64,000 bases of DNA. Origin: Acanthosoma haemorrhoidale (taxonomy: Eukaryota; Arthropoda; Insecta; Hemiptera; Acanthosomatidae). The translations under genes and the position numbers were made by a program. Below, piece by piece: positions 10,817-21,725 of this stretch; the stretch's first letter is position 1; every line of letters begins with the position of its first letter. Where the stretch lies: NCBI GenBank assembly GCA_930367205.1, contig CAKNEZ010000012.1, forward strand, positions 62,001-126,000, given 5' to 3'. The notes under the pieces are model-generated. The model saw only the letters and a list, made by a program, of their open reading frames with translations, did no database searches and was not told the DNA's origin.

Positions 10817-11047
10817 TTACTTATTTATTAAGAGGTAAGAAAAGCATATTGTTTTCTGTTGTCTAATATAAATATTGACAACAGTCCAGTTAGATGGATT
10901 TGGTGTACCATCGGTATCATATGCGATAACAATATTGTTTCCAATATTACCATAATTGATTGCTTAAAGAGTAACCATCCCTCCTTCCAATCCTAATATC
11001 TCATATATCCCTTCTCCTAAGTTATCAAACAGAATAAATGTAGCCAT
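10817..11047 (-). pseudogene. Small unrecognised gene of PolB element copy 1, one internal stop
   Basis: A 77-codon frame starts at ATG 11045-11047 (MATFILFDNLGEGIYEIL), immediately preceded by a pyrimidine-rich splice acceptor ending TATTTTAG. This is the same acceptor-touches-ATG layout seen in the FLPxRY genes. The frame is interrupted once by TAA (codon 28, after GGMVTL) and then stays open through NYGNIGNNIVIAYDTDGTP to the stop at 10817-10819. I do not recognise the family. Position and orientation, between the FLPxRY gene and the cysteine-rich ORF on the same strand, suggest it belongs to the PolB element. The last 12 codons could instead be intron. Confidence 0.5.
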
Positions 11048-11129
11048 CTAAAATACAAAGAGTAATTTTTTTTTTAAATACTACATACAATACTCAATGC
11101 AACAGTTCACTTCATTAATAATGTTCACC

Positions 11130-11417
11130 TCATGAGTCTGAATTATAAACGAAGTTGAACAGATTCGTACACTTTCTACATTCTGACAAATTCCTTGCAA
11201 TGGAAAGACTGTTTCCACATATTATACAACGATCTCTATATGTTAAGCCAATAGCTTCACTTCTTAAAAGTATATAATGATTTGATGATACTATCCCGTT
11301 CTCTAATTCTTCCGCCTCTAATTCATTGTGTACACAGTTTAAGATGAATTGTTCTCGGATGGTTCTTCTCCTAACGCGATAAAAGCATTTACACTTACAA
11401 AGATCGTCTTTATACAA
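11130..11417 (-). CDS. Cysteine-rich small protein (putative zinc binding), possibly 5'-damaged
   Basis: About 95 codons with a basic N-terminal part (CKCKCFYRVRRRTIREQF) and a C-terminal pair of CxxC motifs (CIICGNS and CRKCTN), the spacing of a small zinc ribbon. There is no ATG in this frame. An ATG at about 11458-11460 in another frame (MVIVNRGHNNNSSRYR) would join smoothly with a one-base shift, so the 5' end may carry an indel. It lies upstream of the small gene at 10817-11047 on the same strand and is the last recognisable piece of PolB element copy 1 before the U1 repeat begins. Family not recognised. Confidence 0.45.
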   Translation of the reverse strand: MYKDDLCKCKCFYRVRRRTIREQFILNCVHNELEAEELENGIVSSNHYILLRSEAIGLTYRDRCIICGNSLSIARNLSECRKCTNLFNFVYNSDS

Positions 11418-12998
11418 CGATAACGAGAAGAATTATTATTATGACCTCTATTCACAATCACCATTATCTAAGAAACAAATAACATACTTACGATCGCTGT
11501 ATGAAAGCTTCCACACCTGTGCGAGGAATGAAATTTTCCTAGGGCTCTTATACTCCTTTTTCTGAGTACTTCCTTTTCTTATACTTCCTTTTCATCTCAA
11601 CAAGTTTAATTCTGTCTTTTCCCTGGAGTAGTGTCTTTGACATGAAAAACCCCAGTTTTGATTAGCTAATTTAAAAATAACTTTCTCTATTTTGTCTTTG
11701 TAATACATAAAATTGGGCTCACCTTATCATTATTTTATTTAATTTCTTTTCTTTTAAATAAAATCATTTTGCTTATCGCTGATATTGAAAATATAATTTG
11801 TTGGAGATTTGATGATATGTCGGGCCGGCTATCACTTGGATTGGGCTCCACGTTTAGAGGACGTCGTGAGGAGCGGCGATATAGTCTCTAGATACCCTTA
11901 AAAATTATTTTAATATCCAGAACATACATCGTTTGTGGTATCCTTTAATATAAAAAATGGTTATTATAGTAACCCGACGCCACCAAATCCAACTATTATA
12001 TGATATATACATTTTATGTACTATTTCTAATTGAATAATACGGAGCTTTATTTACGAGGAAAGCAATTTTGAATTTTGAATTATAGTGCCGTCTGCCTCT
12101 TGAAAATCATAGTTAGATTTATTCCTAATGATTTGTACACCCTATCTTAAACATTTATCTTAAATATCCTCCTGTAATAAATACCCGATGGCTAATAGTT
12201 TTTGGATTTCTTTAGGCCTTCGTTCGGCCTATCCGAGAAACGGAGGTGCGTCCCATTAACACTTACTCTTGGACCCATTAGATGGGTGGGAAACGTTAGG
12301 CTGACCGGTCTTGCCCGGGGGAGAGCCGGATGCAGGCGAATATCAACCCATGCCGATGCTCTGTCCGATGTTATATCTATCTATACGATACGCGGTGAGC
12401 TCCCCTTCCAGTTTTTATATATTTAGTCTCTTCTAGACATAATTATCCAAATATTTAATCAAAGTAGAGCCCAGAAAAAAACTAAACTATTCGATTTTGA
12501 ATTTTCCTCATTGTACCAAAACATTGATCAATCAATCAATCAATTTTCACGGAAACTTTGGTCTAGGTATGACGACGCAGTATTAAGATGATGAGATACA
12601 ATGATCATCTCATTGTGGAGGATTGTCTCTGCCTTAGAGAGGGGAAAGGGGAAAAATTATGAATCTCGTCATCAATGTCAGTCAGGCAGTTAGTTCATCA
12701 GGTAGGGAGGGGGTAGGAGAGTAGTCGTAAGTAGGTAGAGAGAGATAGACCGAGGTAAGATGACGACGACGGGAATGAGTCTGAAGCTGTTGTTGTATTT
12801 TTCATTAGACAGACGGTGGTGATACTTGATTATCTTTCTCTATGTCTACAAACTAGGTGTGGGGGTGTGAAAAGCTTGCACTAAGTACAAACAGCGGAAA
12901 GTGTACGTCCGGAACGAGACCCTACAGGTAGGTCTACAATAGAGGTAGGTCTTCCCTGTACATCTTCCCTTATATTAATTGTTTGTGGTGAAATTATA

Positions 12999-13161
12999 AC
13001 GGGAATGCGCTAACGCAGTCCCAACTACCAAAAATTACGCACCCGAGATACCCGCATTTGGGGTATTCGCAGGGGTCAGCTCAACCAAAGTGCAATGGAA
13101 AAGCCTCACCCTGGGGGAACCGCCTTATTGATCACGGTAGGCCCCCACGCCAGGTAAGTAT
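12999..13161 (-). ncRNA. U1: U1 small nuclear RNA
   Basis: Read on the minus strand from 13161, the RNA begins ATACTTACCTGG, the exact U1 5' end that pairs with 5' splice sites. It continues through stem-loop I (GTGATCAATAAGG), stem-loop II with the U1A-type loop ATTGCAC, the conserved GAGCTGACCCCTGCG, stem-loop III, the Sm site (AATTTTTGG), and the terminal stem-loop (GGGACTGCG...CGCATTCCC). Length is about 163 nt, as in other animals. All major elements are intact, so this is the best candidate for a functional U1 in the window. Loop I reads GATCAATAAGG, slightly different from the other two copies (GATCAACAAGG). Confidence 0.93.
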
Positions 13162-15303
13162 GCTATAATTTGGGAAAATCCGATGGTGGTCAAGTCAAAT
13201 CTAACCGCACTTGCGAGATTGAACTGGATTCGTAGAAGATGAATGACCGTCTAGCGATTCACCAGATGTTGTAATATACAAATAAAATGTTTCATTTATC
13301 TTACTACACAATATATTATCGAGTATAAATAGTTTAAACGCACCGAAAACATCTCCCTACCCGTATGAGTGCATATATCTCTGCATCCCTCTCGATCCCA
13401 CAGGTTAGCTAATGATTACACAGGTGGCGATAGTGTAGCTTCATTCCCGGTATCCACCCTTTCAACTTCAAGCGAGCTATCTCCCGAGATATTTAGTAAA
13501 CGCTCCAAAACGCATTATTTATTATATTTTTAAGATTTCCCTCATCTTATTTGCTAGTATTTATAATGACAATATTTTATATGATTTTTTATTTTTGGAG
13601 ATACACATAAAAAAAATATTGGGTATATGTTATTCGTTAGGAATCCGCTGAGATCCATTCATTAAATTATTAGTAATATTACTTTGCCGCCGAATCAAAT
13701 AGTGACTCTTGCTGTAACTTTATTTATGAATCATTATTCCTAATCCAACTATGATCTCGAATGATTGTATCAATCGGGTGACTCCCGCAATAATATTTTG
13801 GTGCCTGTTTATCCTTAGCTCACAGATAAAACCTCCTCCTGTATGTAGTAAGCCGTGAAAATTTGCTGATCCCGACCTCTCTAATCCGGAACTAGTTGTC
13901 CTTTTCGGTCGTTATCCCCACTATTATTTTTATTAATTTTTTTTTCATCTCAACAAGTTTAATTCTGTCTTTTCCCTGGAGTAGTGTCTTTGACATGAAA
14001 AACCCCAGTTTTAATTAGCTAATTAAAAAATAGCTTTCTTCATTTTGTCTTTGAAATACATAAAATTGGGCTCACCTTATCATTATTTTACTTAATTTCT
14101 TTTCTTTTAATTGAAATCATTTTGCTTATCGCTGATATTGAAAATATAATTTGTCGGAGATTTGATGATATGTCGGGCCGGCTATCACTTGGATTGGGCT
14201 CCACGTTTAGAGGACGTCGTGAGGAGCGGCGATATAGTCTCTAGATACTCTTAAAAATTATTTTAATATCCAGAACAAACATCGTTTGTGGTATCCTTTA
14301 ATATAAAAAATGGTTATTATAGTAACCCGACGCCACCAAATCCAACTATTATATGATATATACATTTTATGTACTATTTCTAATTGAATAATACGGAGCA
14401 TTATTTACGAGGAAAGCAATTTTGAATTTTGAATTATAGTGCCGTCTGCCTCTTGAAAATCATAGTTAGATTTATTCCTAATGATTTAGACACCCTATCT
14501 TAAACATTTATCTTAAATATCCTCCTGTAATAAATACCCGACGGCTAATAGTTTTCGGATTTCATTAGGCCTTAGTCGGCAAATTCGAGAAACGGAGGTG
14601 CGTCCCATTAACACTTGCTCTTGGACCCATTAGATGGGCGGGAAACGTTAGGCTGACCGGTCTTGCCCGGGGGAGAGCCGGATGCAGGCGAATATCAACC
14701 CATGCCGATGCTCTGTCCGATGTTATATCTATCTATACGATACGCGGTGAGCTCCCCTTCCAGTTTTTATATATTTAGTCTCTTCTAGACATAATTATCC
14801 AAATATTTAATCAAAGTAGAGGCCAGAAAAAAACTAAACTATTCGATTTTGAATTTTCCTCATTGTACCAAAACATTGATCAATCAATCAATCAATTTTC
14901 ACGGAAACTTTGGTCTAGGTATGACGACGCAGTATTAAGATGATGAGATACAATGATCATCTCATTGTGGAGGATTGTCTCTGCCTTAGAGAGGGGAAAG
15001 GGGAAAAATTATGAATCTCGTCATCAATGTCAGTCAGGCAGTTAGTTCATCAGGTAGGGAGGGGGTAGGAGAGTAGTCGTAAGTAGGTAGAGAGAGATAG
15101 ACCGAGGTAAGATGACGACGACGGGAATGAGTCTGAAGCTGTTGTTGTATTTTGTATTAGACAGACGGTGGTGATGCTTGATTATCTTTCTGTGTGTCTA
15201 CAAACTAGGTGTGGGGGTGTGAAAAGCTTGCACTAAGTACAAACAGTGGAAAGCGTACGTCCGGAACGAGACCCTACAGGTAGGTCTACAGTAAAGGTAG
15301 GTC

Positions 15304-15308
<5 letters not shown>

Positions 15309-15365
<57 letters not shown>

Positions 15366-15905
15366 CCCGAAGCTCTCTAGGTCGAATTTAGGATGTGGGA
15401 AAAATATAAAATATTTGGGGTAAAAGGAAGCTTGTACTAGGCGTACCTGCTTGAAGGTGGTGTGAGAGTTAGTGATGTGGGAATCCTCGGTGGATGTTGG
15501 TTAAGTCAGTACAGTAGTGAGAGTCTACCGGTGGCTGGGCCTAGAGTCTCACTAGGCATGTGGTGTCGTCGTTGTTAGTCTGATGTCAGAGTGAGGGTGC
15601 CCCTTAGAGGCTTGTTGTCAGTGGGTCGGCGTCGAGATGTCTATCATCTTCTCTGCTCTACCCGATCTTGCGAGTTGCCATCGTGACGGTAGCGGTGGTG
15701 GTGTCATGTCTCGGAAGAACGGGTTGAGAATAGCTTCATCGAGTCGAAGAATTTGATGTGCCGTCGTCTGATGGCCTCGGTGATGGTGGGGAGCTCAAAT
15801 TTTTCGTGCATGTCGGATGCCTCCATGTCGCGAAAAGGAGTGTGCCACAGTGGCGTTCTCACGATGTTATTCTGAAAGCTCTGGAGTCTGTTGATGGTGC
15901 TGGTA
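15309..15905 (-). mobile_element. 5'-truncated LINE fragment with long poly-A (poly-T on + strand)
   Basis: About 57 consecutive T at 15309-15365 form the 3' tail of a minus-strand LINE. The adjacent sequence encodes the C-terminus of a non-LTR polyprotein: RLQSFQNNIVRTPLWHTPF and ITEAIRRRHIKFFDSM, closely resembling the LINE at 47395-48870 (IQRRHIKFFDSLQ). It interrupts unit 2/3 of the U1 array. Confidence 0.75.
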
Positions 15906-17075
15906 CGGAACAAACATCGTTTTTGGTATCCTTTAATATGAAAAATGGTTATTATAGTACCCTGACGCCACCAAATCCAACTATTATATGATATATACAT
16001 TGTATGTACTATTTCTAATTGAATAATACGCAGCTTTATTTACGAGGAAAGCAATTTTGAATTTTTAATTATAGTGCCGTCTGCCTCTTGAAAATCATAG
16101 TTTGATTTATTCCAAATGATTTAGACACCCCAAGAGAGTGCTATGGGATGATAAACATTTATCTTAAATATTCTCCTGTAATAAATACCTGACGGCTAAT
16201 AGTTTTTGGATTTCTTTAGGCCTTCGTTCGGCCTATCCGAGAAACGGAGGTGCGTCCCACTAACACTTGCTCTTGGACCCATTAGATGGGCGGGAAACGT
16301 TAGGCTGACCGGTCCCATCTTGCCCAGGGGAGAGCCGGATGCCGGCGAATATCAACCCATGCCGATGCTCTGTCCGATGTTATATCTATCTATACGATAC
16401 GCGGTGAGCTCCCCTTCCAGTTTAAACGCACCGAAAACATTTCCCTAACCGTATGAGTGCATATATCTCTGCATTCCTCTCGATCCCACAGGTTAGCTAA
16501 TGATTACACAGGTGGCACTAGTGTAGCTTTATTCTTGGTATCCACCCTTCAACTTTGACCGTGACTGAGCTATCTCCCGAGCCATTTAGTAACGCTCCAA
16601 AACGTATTATTTATTATATTTTTGAGATTTCCCTCATCTTATTTTCTAGTGTTTATAATGACAATATTTTATAAGATTTTTTATTTTTGGAGATACACAT
16701 AAAAAAAATATTGGGTATATGTTATTCGTTAGGAATCCTCTGAAATCCGTTCATTAAATTATTTTTCATATTACTTTGCCGCCGAATTAAATAGTGACTC
16801 TTGCTGTAACTTTATTTATGAATCATTATTCCTAATCCAACTATGATCTCGAATGATTGTATCAATCGGGTGACTCCCGCAATAATATTTTGGTGCCTGT
16901 TTATCCTTAGCTCACAGATAAAACCTCCTCCTGTATGTAGTAAGACGTAAAAATTTGCTGATCCCGACCTCACTAATCCGGAACTAGTTATCCTTTTCAA
17001 TTGTTATCCTCACTATTATTTTTATTAATTTTTTTTTCATCTTAACAAGTTTGATTCTGTCTTTTCCCTGGAGTT

Positions 17076-18642
17076 ATTGTTGGAAATGTTATTCATGGAA
17101 AATGGTTTATTACAAGTTATTGTTCGGCGAGGCAGTTAAAATTTAGTAATTATTCGTAATTACCTTCTTATTTCAGCTTTTCATCAATTTCTCTTTATCG
17201 TGTAATCTTTTAAATAAGTATCAATCAATACGTTTCTAGTATATGTTAAATATTTAATCATAATTAATTTATTCTGTAATGCACATATTATATATATATG
17301 TGATGTATTTAATGGAAAATAAACTAGTAAATCATGTAACAAACAGAAAAGTAATGACATGTCTTATATAATGGTGTGTCCGAATGCCACGAGGTCTCAA
17401 AAAATATAAAATTTCTATTTTGAAAATGGACCTATCTAAAATTATGGCCAGTCTGCAAAAATACTCGCCAGTCTCTGATAATTAAAGACAGCCAATAATT
17501 AAACAAAATGCTTTATATGTTATTGTACATAAATAGCCTAATGGTATTGGTGCCTTACCGATTATTTGAAGCTTCTGTGTTCTGATCAACTTACTACTAG
17601 ATCACTGATGATCTCTCTGTTTTTTGAAGATTTGACGAAAATGCGAACCTTTAATTTTAACCAATCACTAAAAAAAAAACTGGTTGATAACTTGATTTCT
17701 TTTTATTTCGTTAACAATTGTCACAGTCCATTATTTCTAATTATAGTTATAACTAACTATAATGTCTATTTAATTTTAGATTATTAAAAAGCTTTTATTA
17801 TTATAAGATCTTTATTTGCAAAATTGCAATTTTATTTTACAGCATTAATTGTTATTTATTTAACAATAATTAATTATTAACAATAATTATTACCATTAAT
17901 TGAATCAAAATAATATTAACTGTTAACACTATTTAATTACAATTTTCAGCACACCATCTCATTTTACACCATCACCTCAAGGAAGTCAACCCCAGCAATC
18001 ACCCTACCCGTGAGTCACCTATCTTTCTATAATTAATATAAATATATATATAACATATAGTTGATCCAATCATAAGACATGCTAATTTTTTTTTTTTTTT
18101 TAATATCGTGAATTAGTTTTGGAGTCAAAAAGTTCAGATTTTACTTTCAATCAAGTTCCTGGTGGACGTATTTTCGCCTGTCATATAAGGTAGTGCCTTT
18201 GAAAATAATTTAATTGACCTGAAATTTTATAAAGTATATTACAGATAATCTCTGGAAAAAATAGCAAATACCTGAAAAAGTATCATTAATTATATGATTT
18301 TATTATGGTAATTTGTAACACACCCCTACCGATTGGGGTAAAAGGCGACCTATACTGTAGGGAGCCTCCCACATCTATTTATTGAGTGAAGTCCCTTCTT
18401 GAGTGTTGAGTCCAGCACATAGCGTCATGAAGGAAATATGTTTTATTTTTTTAATGCATACATATTAGAAAAAAATTACGTAGAAAAAAAAAAAAAAAAA
18501 CAATAACCATATTAAATTAATCTAAAAAGAAAACTTTTTATTTGATAAACCATTCCAAAACATTTTTTTGAAATCATCAGGAAATATATAAAATATTTAA
18601 TTTCTATATTTTTTGGCTCCAGAATTTTATTTCTACGAATTC
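17076..18642. other. AT-rich spacer, no gene except one candidate exon
   Basis: Very AT-rich sequence with homopolymer runs. No ORF here has coding character. The only gene-like item is the candidate exon at 17950-18009. A short GC-richer stretch near 18320-18420 could be a repeat end, but I cannot classify it. Confidence 0.5.
17950..18009 (+). CDS. Candidate internal host exon (P/S/Q-rich, 60 nt)
   Basis: A pyrimidine-rich acceptor (ACAATTTTCAG) and a strong donor (GTGAGT) bracket 60 nt of higher GC content. In the frame entering with one base it encodes TPSHFTPSPQGSQPQQSPY and leaves two bases (CC) for the next exon. The composition is like a disordered activation-domain linker. The frame is compatible with the candidate downstream exons at 27955, 29369 and 49849. 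A second frame is also open, so the assignment rests on splice signals and composition only. Confidence 0.4.
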
Positions 18643-20693
18643 ACACTCGGTATTTTAAGGGTAGGTGAAAACCGTCCGGATCCCAAAAGCGAGTGTGGAC
18701 CAGAGAGACGCTACTAGGTAACGTTTGGAGGGCCACGGCCACCGTCGTCCGTGAGGGAGAGGTCTCTCCCTAGGAGGTTCTAGTTTTAGCGAGACGAAGG
18801 CAGAGAATCCCACTAGGAAGTTGTGGGGTCTGACGCCGGACTAAAGCATAGCGAGGTTAGGAGAGAGATGCAGAGGTAGATGAATGAGAAGGCTATGGTT
18901 TCAGTAGAGCAGCAAGCGCCAGTTCAGAGAGAGAGAGAGAGAAGTGTTCTAAGTCCCGGTTCAGTAAGTTCTATCTCCGCCCTAAGGAGCTCGGTTATAT
19001 AGGCAGGCCAGTCGTGGTGGGGATGGCTCCACACTTGCAGCTGTTTCTCCCCCCTCTCCGACTGACGTCATAACCTTTATAAACATATGGAAACATAGAT
19101 AGATATTTTCTGGTCCGAAAAGAGGGGAACTTCTAATTATTCGTAATTAAGAGGTGGCCAAAACAAATACATTAATCCTATCGCATAAAACAATTAAAAC
19201 CTGTAAAATGGTTCCAATGAAACAGGCAGTTAAAAGAGAGTGGTTAATTGCACGTATCTCTACCACTGCCTTTATTTAGTAGGTATAGAGGGGGTGAGTT
19301 TCGAACATTTATTTGAAATCATTACTGTTAAATAAACTATATTACCATAGAGACGGAAGAATCGCTATTCAACTGGACACGAGGTTGAAGTTACTTGCAA
19401 CTTTACCGATACTTTCCAAATTGGATTCCCTCCCCTCCGAAGAAATTTCAGAGCAAAATCAGTTTCATCTAAAGAATAGAATAGAACTTGTAGTGCAAAA
19501 ACAGGAGTCAGAACTTGTGTCAACAACATTGTAGCTAATCAACAAGGACGAGGCGATTCCATCTAGTAATTTTTTTGTTGTTTTTTGCTTGTGACAAACT
19601 GTCTTCAGGCCCAGTACTAGACAAACATGGCAGTACACAAATAATACTGATTTCGCAAGCCCATGGATCGTTGAGTTCTCAGCGATGTTTTCAATTGTGG
19701 ATCCTTCAATGGTCTGTACTTTTTAACAATTTTATAACGCGGGATCTGTTTGGGGTTTGTTGTCGAATTTAAATTCAATTAAAACCTTGACCTTCATTGA
19801 TTATTTAAAATAAAATGGGACATGCAATATTAAGAGATGTGTGTATTTAAAATAAAATGGGACATGAAATATTAAGAGATGTGTGTATTTAAAATAAAAT
19901 GGGACATGCAATTTTAAGAGATGTGTGTATTTAAAATAAAATGGGACATGCAATATTAAGAGATGTGTGTATTTAAAATAAAATGGGACATGCAATATTA
20001 AGAGATGTGTGTATTTTGTCCATTTGTAGAGAGTTCAAACTGAACTTTGTTCATTTTCATTGAATTAAATTGAATTTCGTCCCAAAACAAACCCCGATTG
20101 TTATAACATTAAAATAGAAATTGTCTGTGACTCAACAAGAGAAATGAATAAGGGAAATTTAACAGACAATATTTTAATGGGTAATGATTCATTTGAATCA
20201 TTATCAATTAAACATTTAGGGACAACAGGCAGTTCGTGTAACTAAACACATCATTGTTTTAAAAAACAATTTGCCAAAGCAAATCCAATTGTAGCAGGCA
20301 AATAACAACCAGTTTTAGAAATAATGTTCTGAATTTATTAACAAATATTTACTTGAGTGTGTATTTAATTGGGCATCAGAAACCAAAACAGATTTTTTAA
20401 AACTAAACCTAACTTTTTACACAACATTTGCTTAATAACTAGTTATTCTAGTCGGACTGATCAGTATTAATATTGTTAGAAGGTACCTTCATTAGATTGG
20501 GCTTCAGAAACCAAAACAGATTTTTTGAAACTAAACCTAACTTTTTACACAGCATTTGCTTAATAACTAGTTATTCTAGTCGTACTGATCAGTATTAATA
20601 TTGTTAGAAGGTACCTTCATGTTAGATTGGGCATCAGAAACCATAACAGATTTTTTAAAACTAAACCTAACTTTTTACACAACATTTCCAGGT
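18643..20693. repeat. Unclassified dispersed repeat, copy A
   Basis: About 2 kb closely similar to 31531-33245. Shared blocks are a GC-rich 5' part (CACACTCGGTAT, then the (GA)n tract near 18928), a 73-codon ORF at 19313-19534 that is identical in both copies but has no ATG, a 42-bp minisatellite, and the end block finishing GGTACCTTCAT. In copy A the end block is itself tandemly repeated (~129-bp period, starts near 20371, 20499 and 20629). Part of the 5' region also occurs inverted at 48890-49481. It is probably a transposable element, perhaps a long terminal repeat; the class is not determined. Confidence 0.75.
19800..20014. repeat. Minisatellite, 42-bp unit, about 5 copies
   Basis: Five near-perfect copies of a 42-bp unit containing AAAATGGGACATGCAATATT. 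The same unit is present about three times at 32729-32853 in the other copy of the surrounding repeat. There are no spacers, so it is not CRISPR-like; a 64-codon ORF across it is simply the repeat read through. Confidence 0.92.
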
Positions 20694-20808
20694 CCTGAAT
20701 TTGAAGTTCTTGTGTCAGAGCAAGGAACGCCGAACTTGCATTCCTTTTGCGCACATGACACTTTGATGTTTGAGATTTCTGGCTGGTTTCATTCATTTTT
20801 CTTTTCTT

Positions 20809-21335
20809 CCTAGCCCCTTTAAATTCACAGATAATTGTATACAATTATAGATCCTCAGGCGAATCTATTTACAAATTATTTTTGTATTTCGCGTAGCTTG
20901 GCTACATTATATACAGGTTTTGTTATTTTATAAAAATTATATAATGAATAAACGAGTATAATGATATACATTATACGTGACTGGACTAAACTAACTAATA
21001 AAGGTGATGGGGCTCACCTTTTTGATCAACCTTAAAACTAACTAGCATACTAATTCTTAACCTAATTCTTCCCTGACAGTCTGTTGCCATCTATGCGGAA
21101 GGGGTGGTGAGGTCATAGTGTTAAAGACTGGGTTTGTCAGGTGCTGCAACGAGCCAAAAAATGTGTCTCCGGCGGATGAACTCACCCACCGACGGCACAC
21201 CCAGCAGCGGGTGCAGATCAGCGTTTTTCAACCTCTAGAGAGGTATGTCGGACCACTTTTCGTATGATCCCATTCTGGAAATGTTGGAGACATTTGGCTG
21301 TATCGTCAGTCAAGTGGGTAAATGTTTGAGATTTC
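20809..21335 (-). mobile_element. Jockey/CR1-like LINE 3' fragment
   Basis: Minus-strand 3' end of the LINE family seen more completely at 29970-30785 and 47395-48870. It shares the 3' UTR (GGGGCTCACC on the plus strand near 21011) and the C-terminal coding segment, here broken by indels. It is directly followed by unclassified AT-rich sequence to 21640. Confidence 0.72.
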
Positions 21336-21725
21336 TTGCTGCTTCCATTCATTAATGTTTAGTGAGATCTAATTCTGGGCTTTAAGAATAGCCTGTTTCG
21401 ACGGGAGTGGGTCTCGCTTCAAATTCAATGTTAACGTTTTTGTAAAGAATGCCTTACTTGCATCAGTGTTCAGAGGGTTCTAGTGCATAAATTTGAGTTT
21501 CTCGAGTCAGGATAAGATGCTTGCATGCTGTGTTGATGTACTCCAATAGTTTCTGTAATATTTTCGCCATTCCTGTCCCAATAAGTTCATTTTATACAAT
21601 TGTCAAGTCCATTATCTATCTGCTTATGTAATTCCTACTAACCCATTATTATTATTATTATTTGTTCCGGCATTTGTGCACCGCGGCCTCAGTGAGACCT
21701 ATTGTGCGCCGTCCATGTCCCTGTC

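Larger units (their letters stand above)
11593..17075. repeat. U1 snRNA tandem-repeat array 1 (~2353-bp unit, decayed)
   Basis: The landmark CATCTCAACAAGTTTAATTC occurs at 11593 and 13946, and a variant at 17038, giving a 2353-bp unit. Unit 1 (11593-13945) is complete and carries a U1 gene. Unit 2 stops at 15308 where a LINE with a long poly-T begins. Unit 3 (15906-17075) lacks roughly 0.9 kb, including the U1 gene, the break being at about 16422. Other GC-richer blocks in the unit (for example 12220-12410) are conserved between copies, but I could not match them to a known RNA. The short ORFs in them are not consistent between copies. Confidence 0.88.

Noticed and set aside
11460..11495. GTAAGTATG upstream of the cysteine-rich ORF as an intron donor with the TTTCTTAG acceptor
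   Set aside because: The spacing is about 25 nt, too short for splicing.
15309..15365. Long poly-T as a possible assembly filler or gap
   Set aside because: It lies exactly at the 3' end of a minus-strand LINE fragment, so it is explained as the poly-A tail, though its length may be inexact.
12202..16448. ORFs starting MDFFRPSFGLSEKRRC in the U1 repeat units
   Set aside because: The frame and C-terminus differ between copies because of indels, and the start is TTG or absent in others; no sign of coding constraint.
19801..19995. 64-codon minus-strand ORF with repeated HVPFYFKYTHLL
   Set aside because: It is only a 42-bp minisatellite, whose period is divisible by three, read through.
19800..20014. 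Regularly spaced direct repeats as a possible CRISPR array
   Set aside because: Units are contiguous with no unique spacers, and the genome is eukaryotic.
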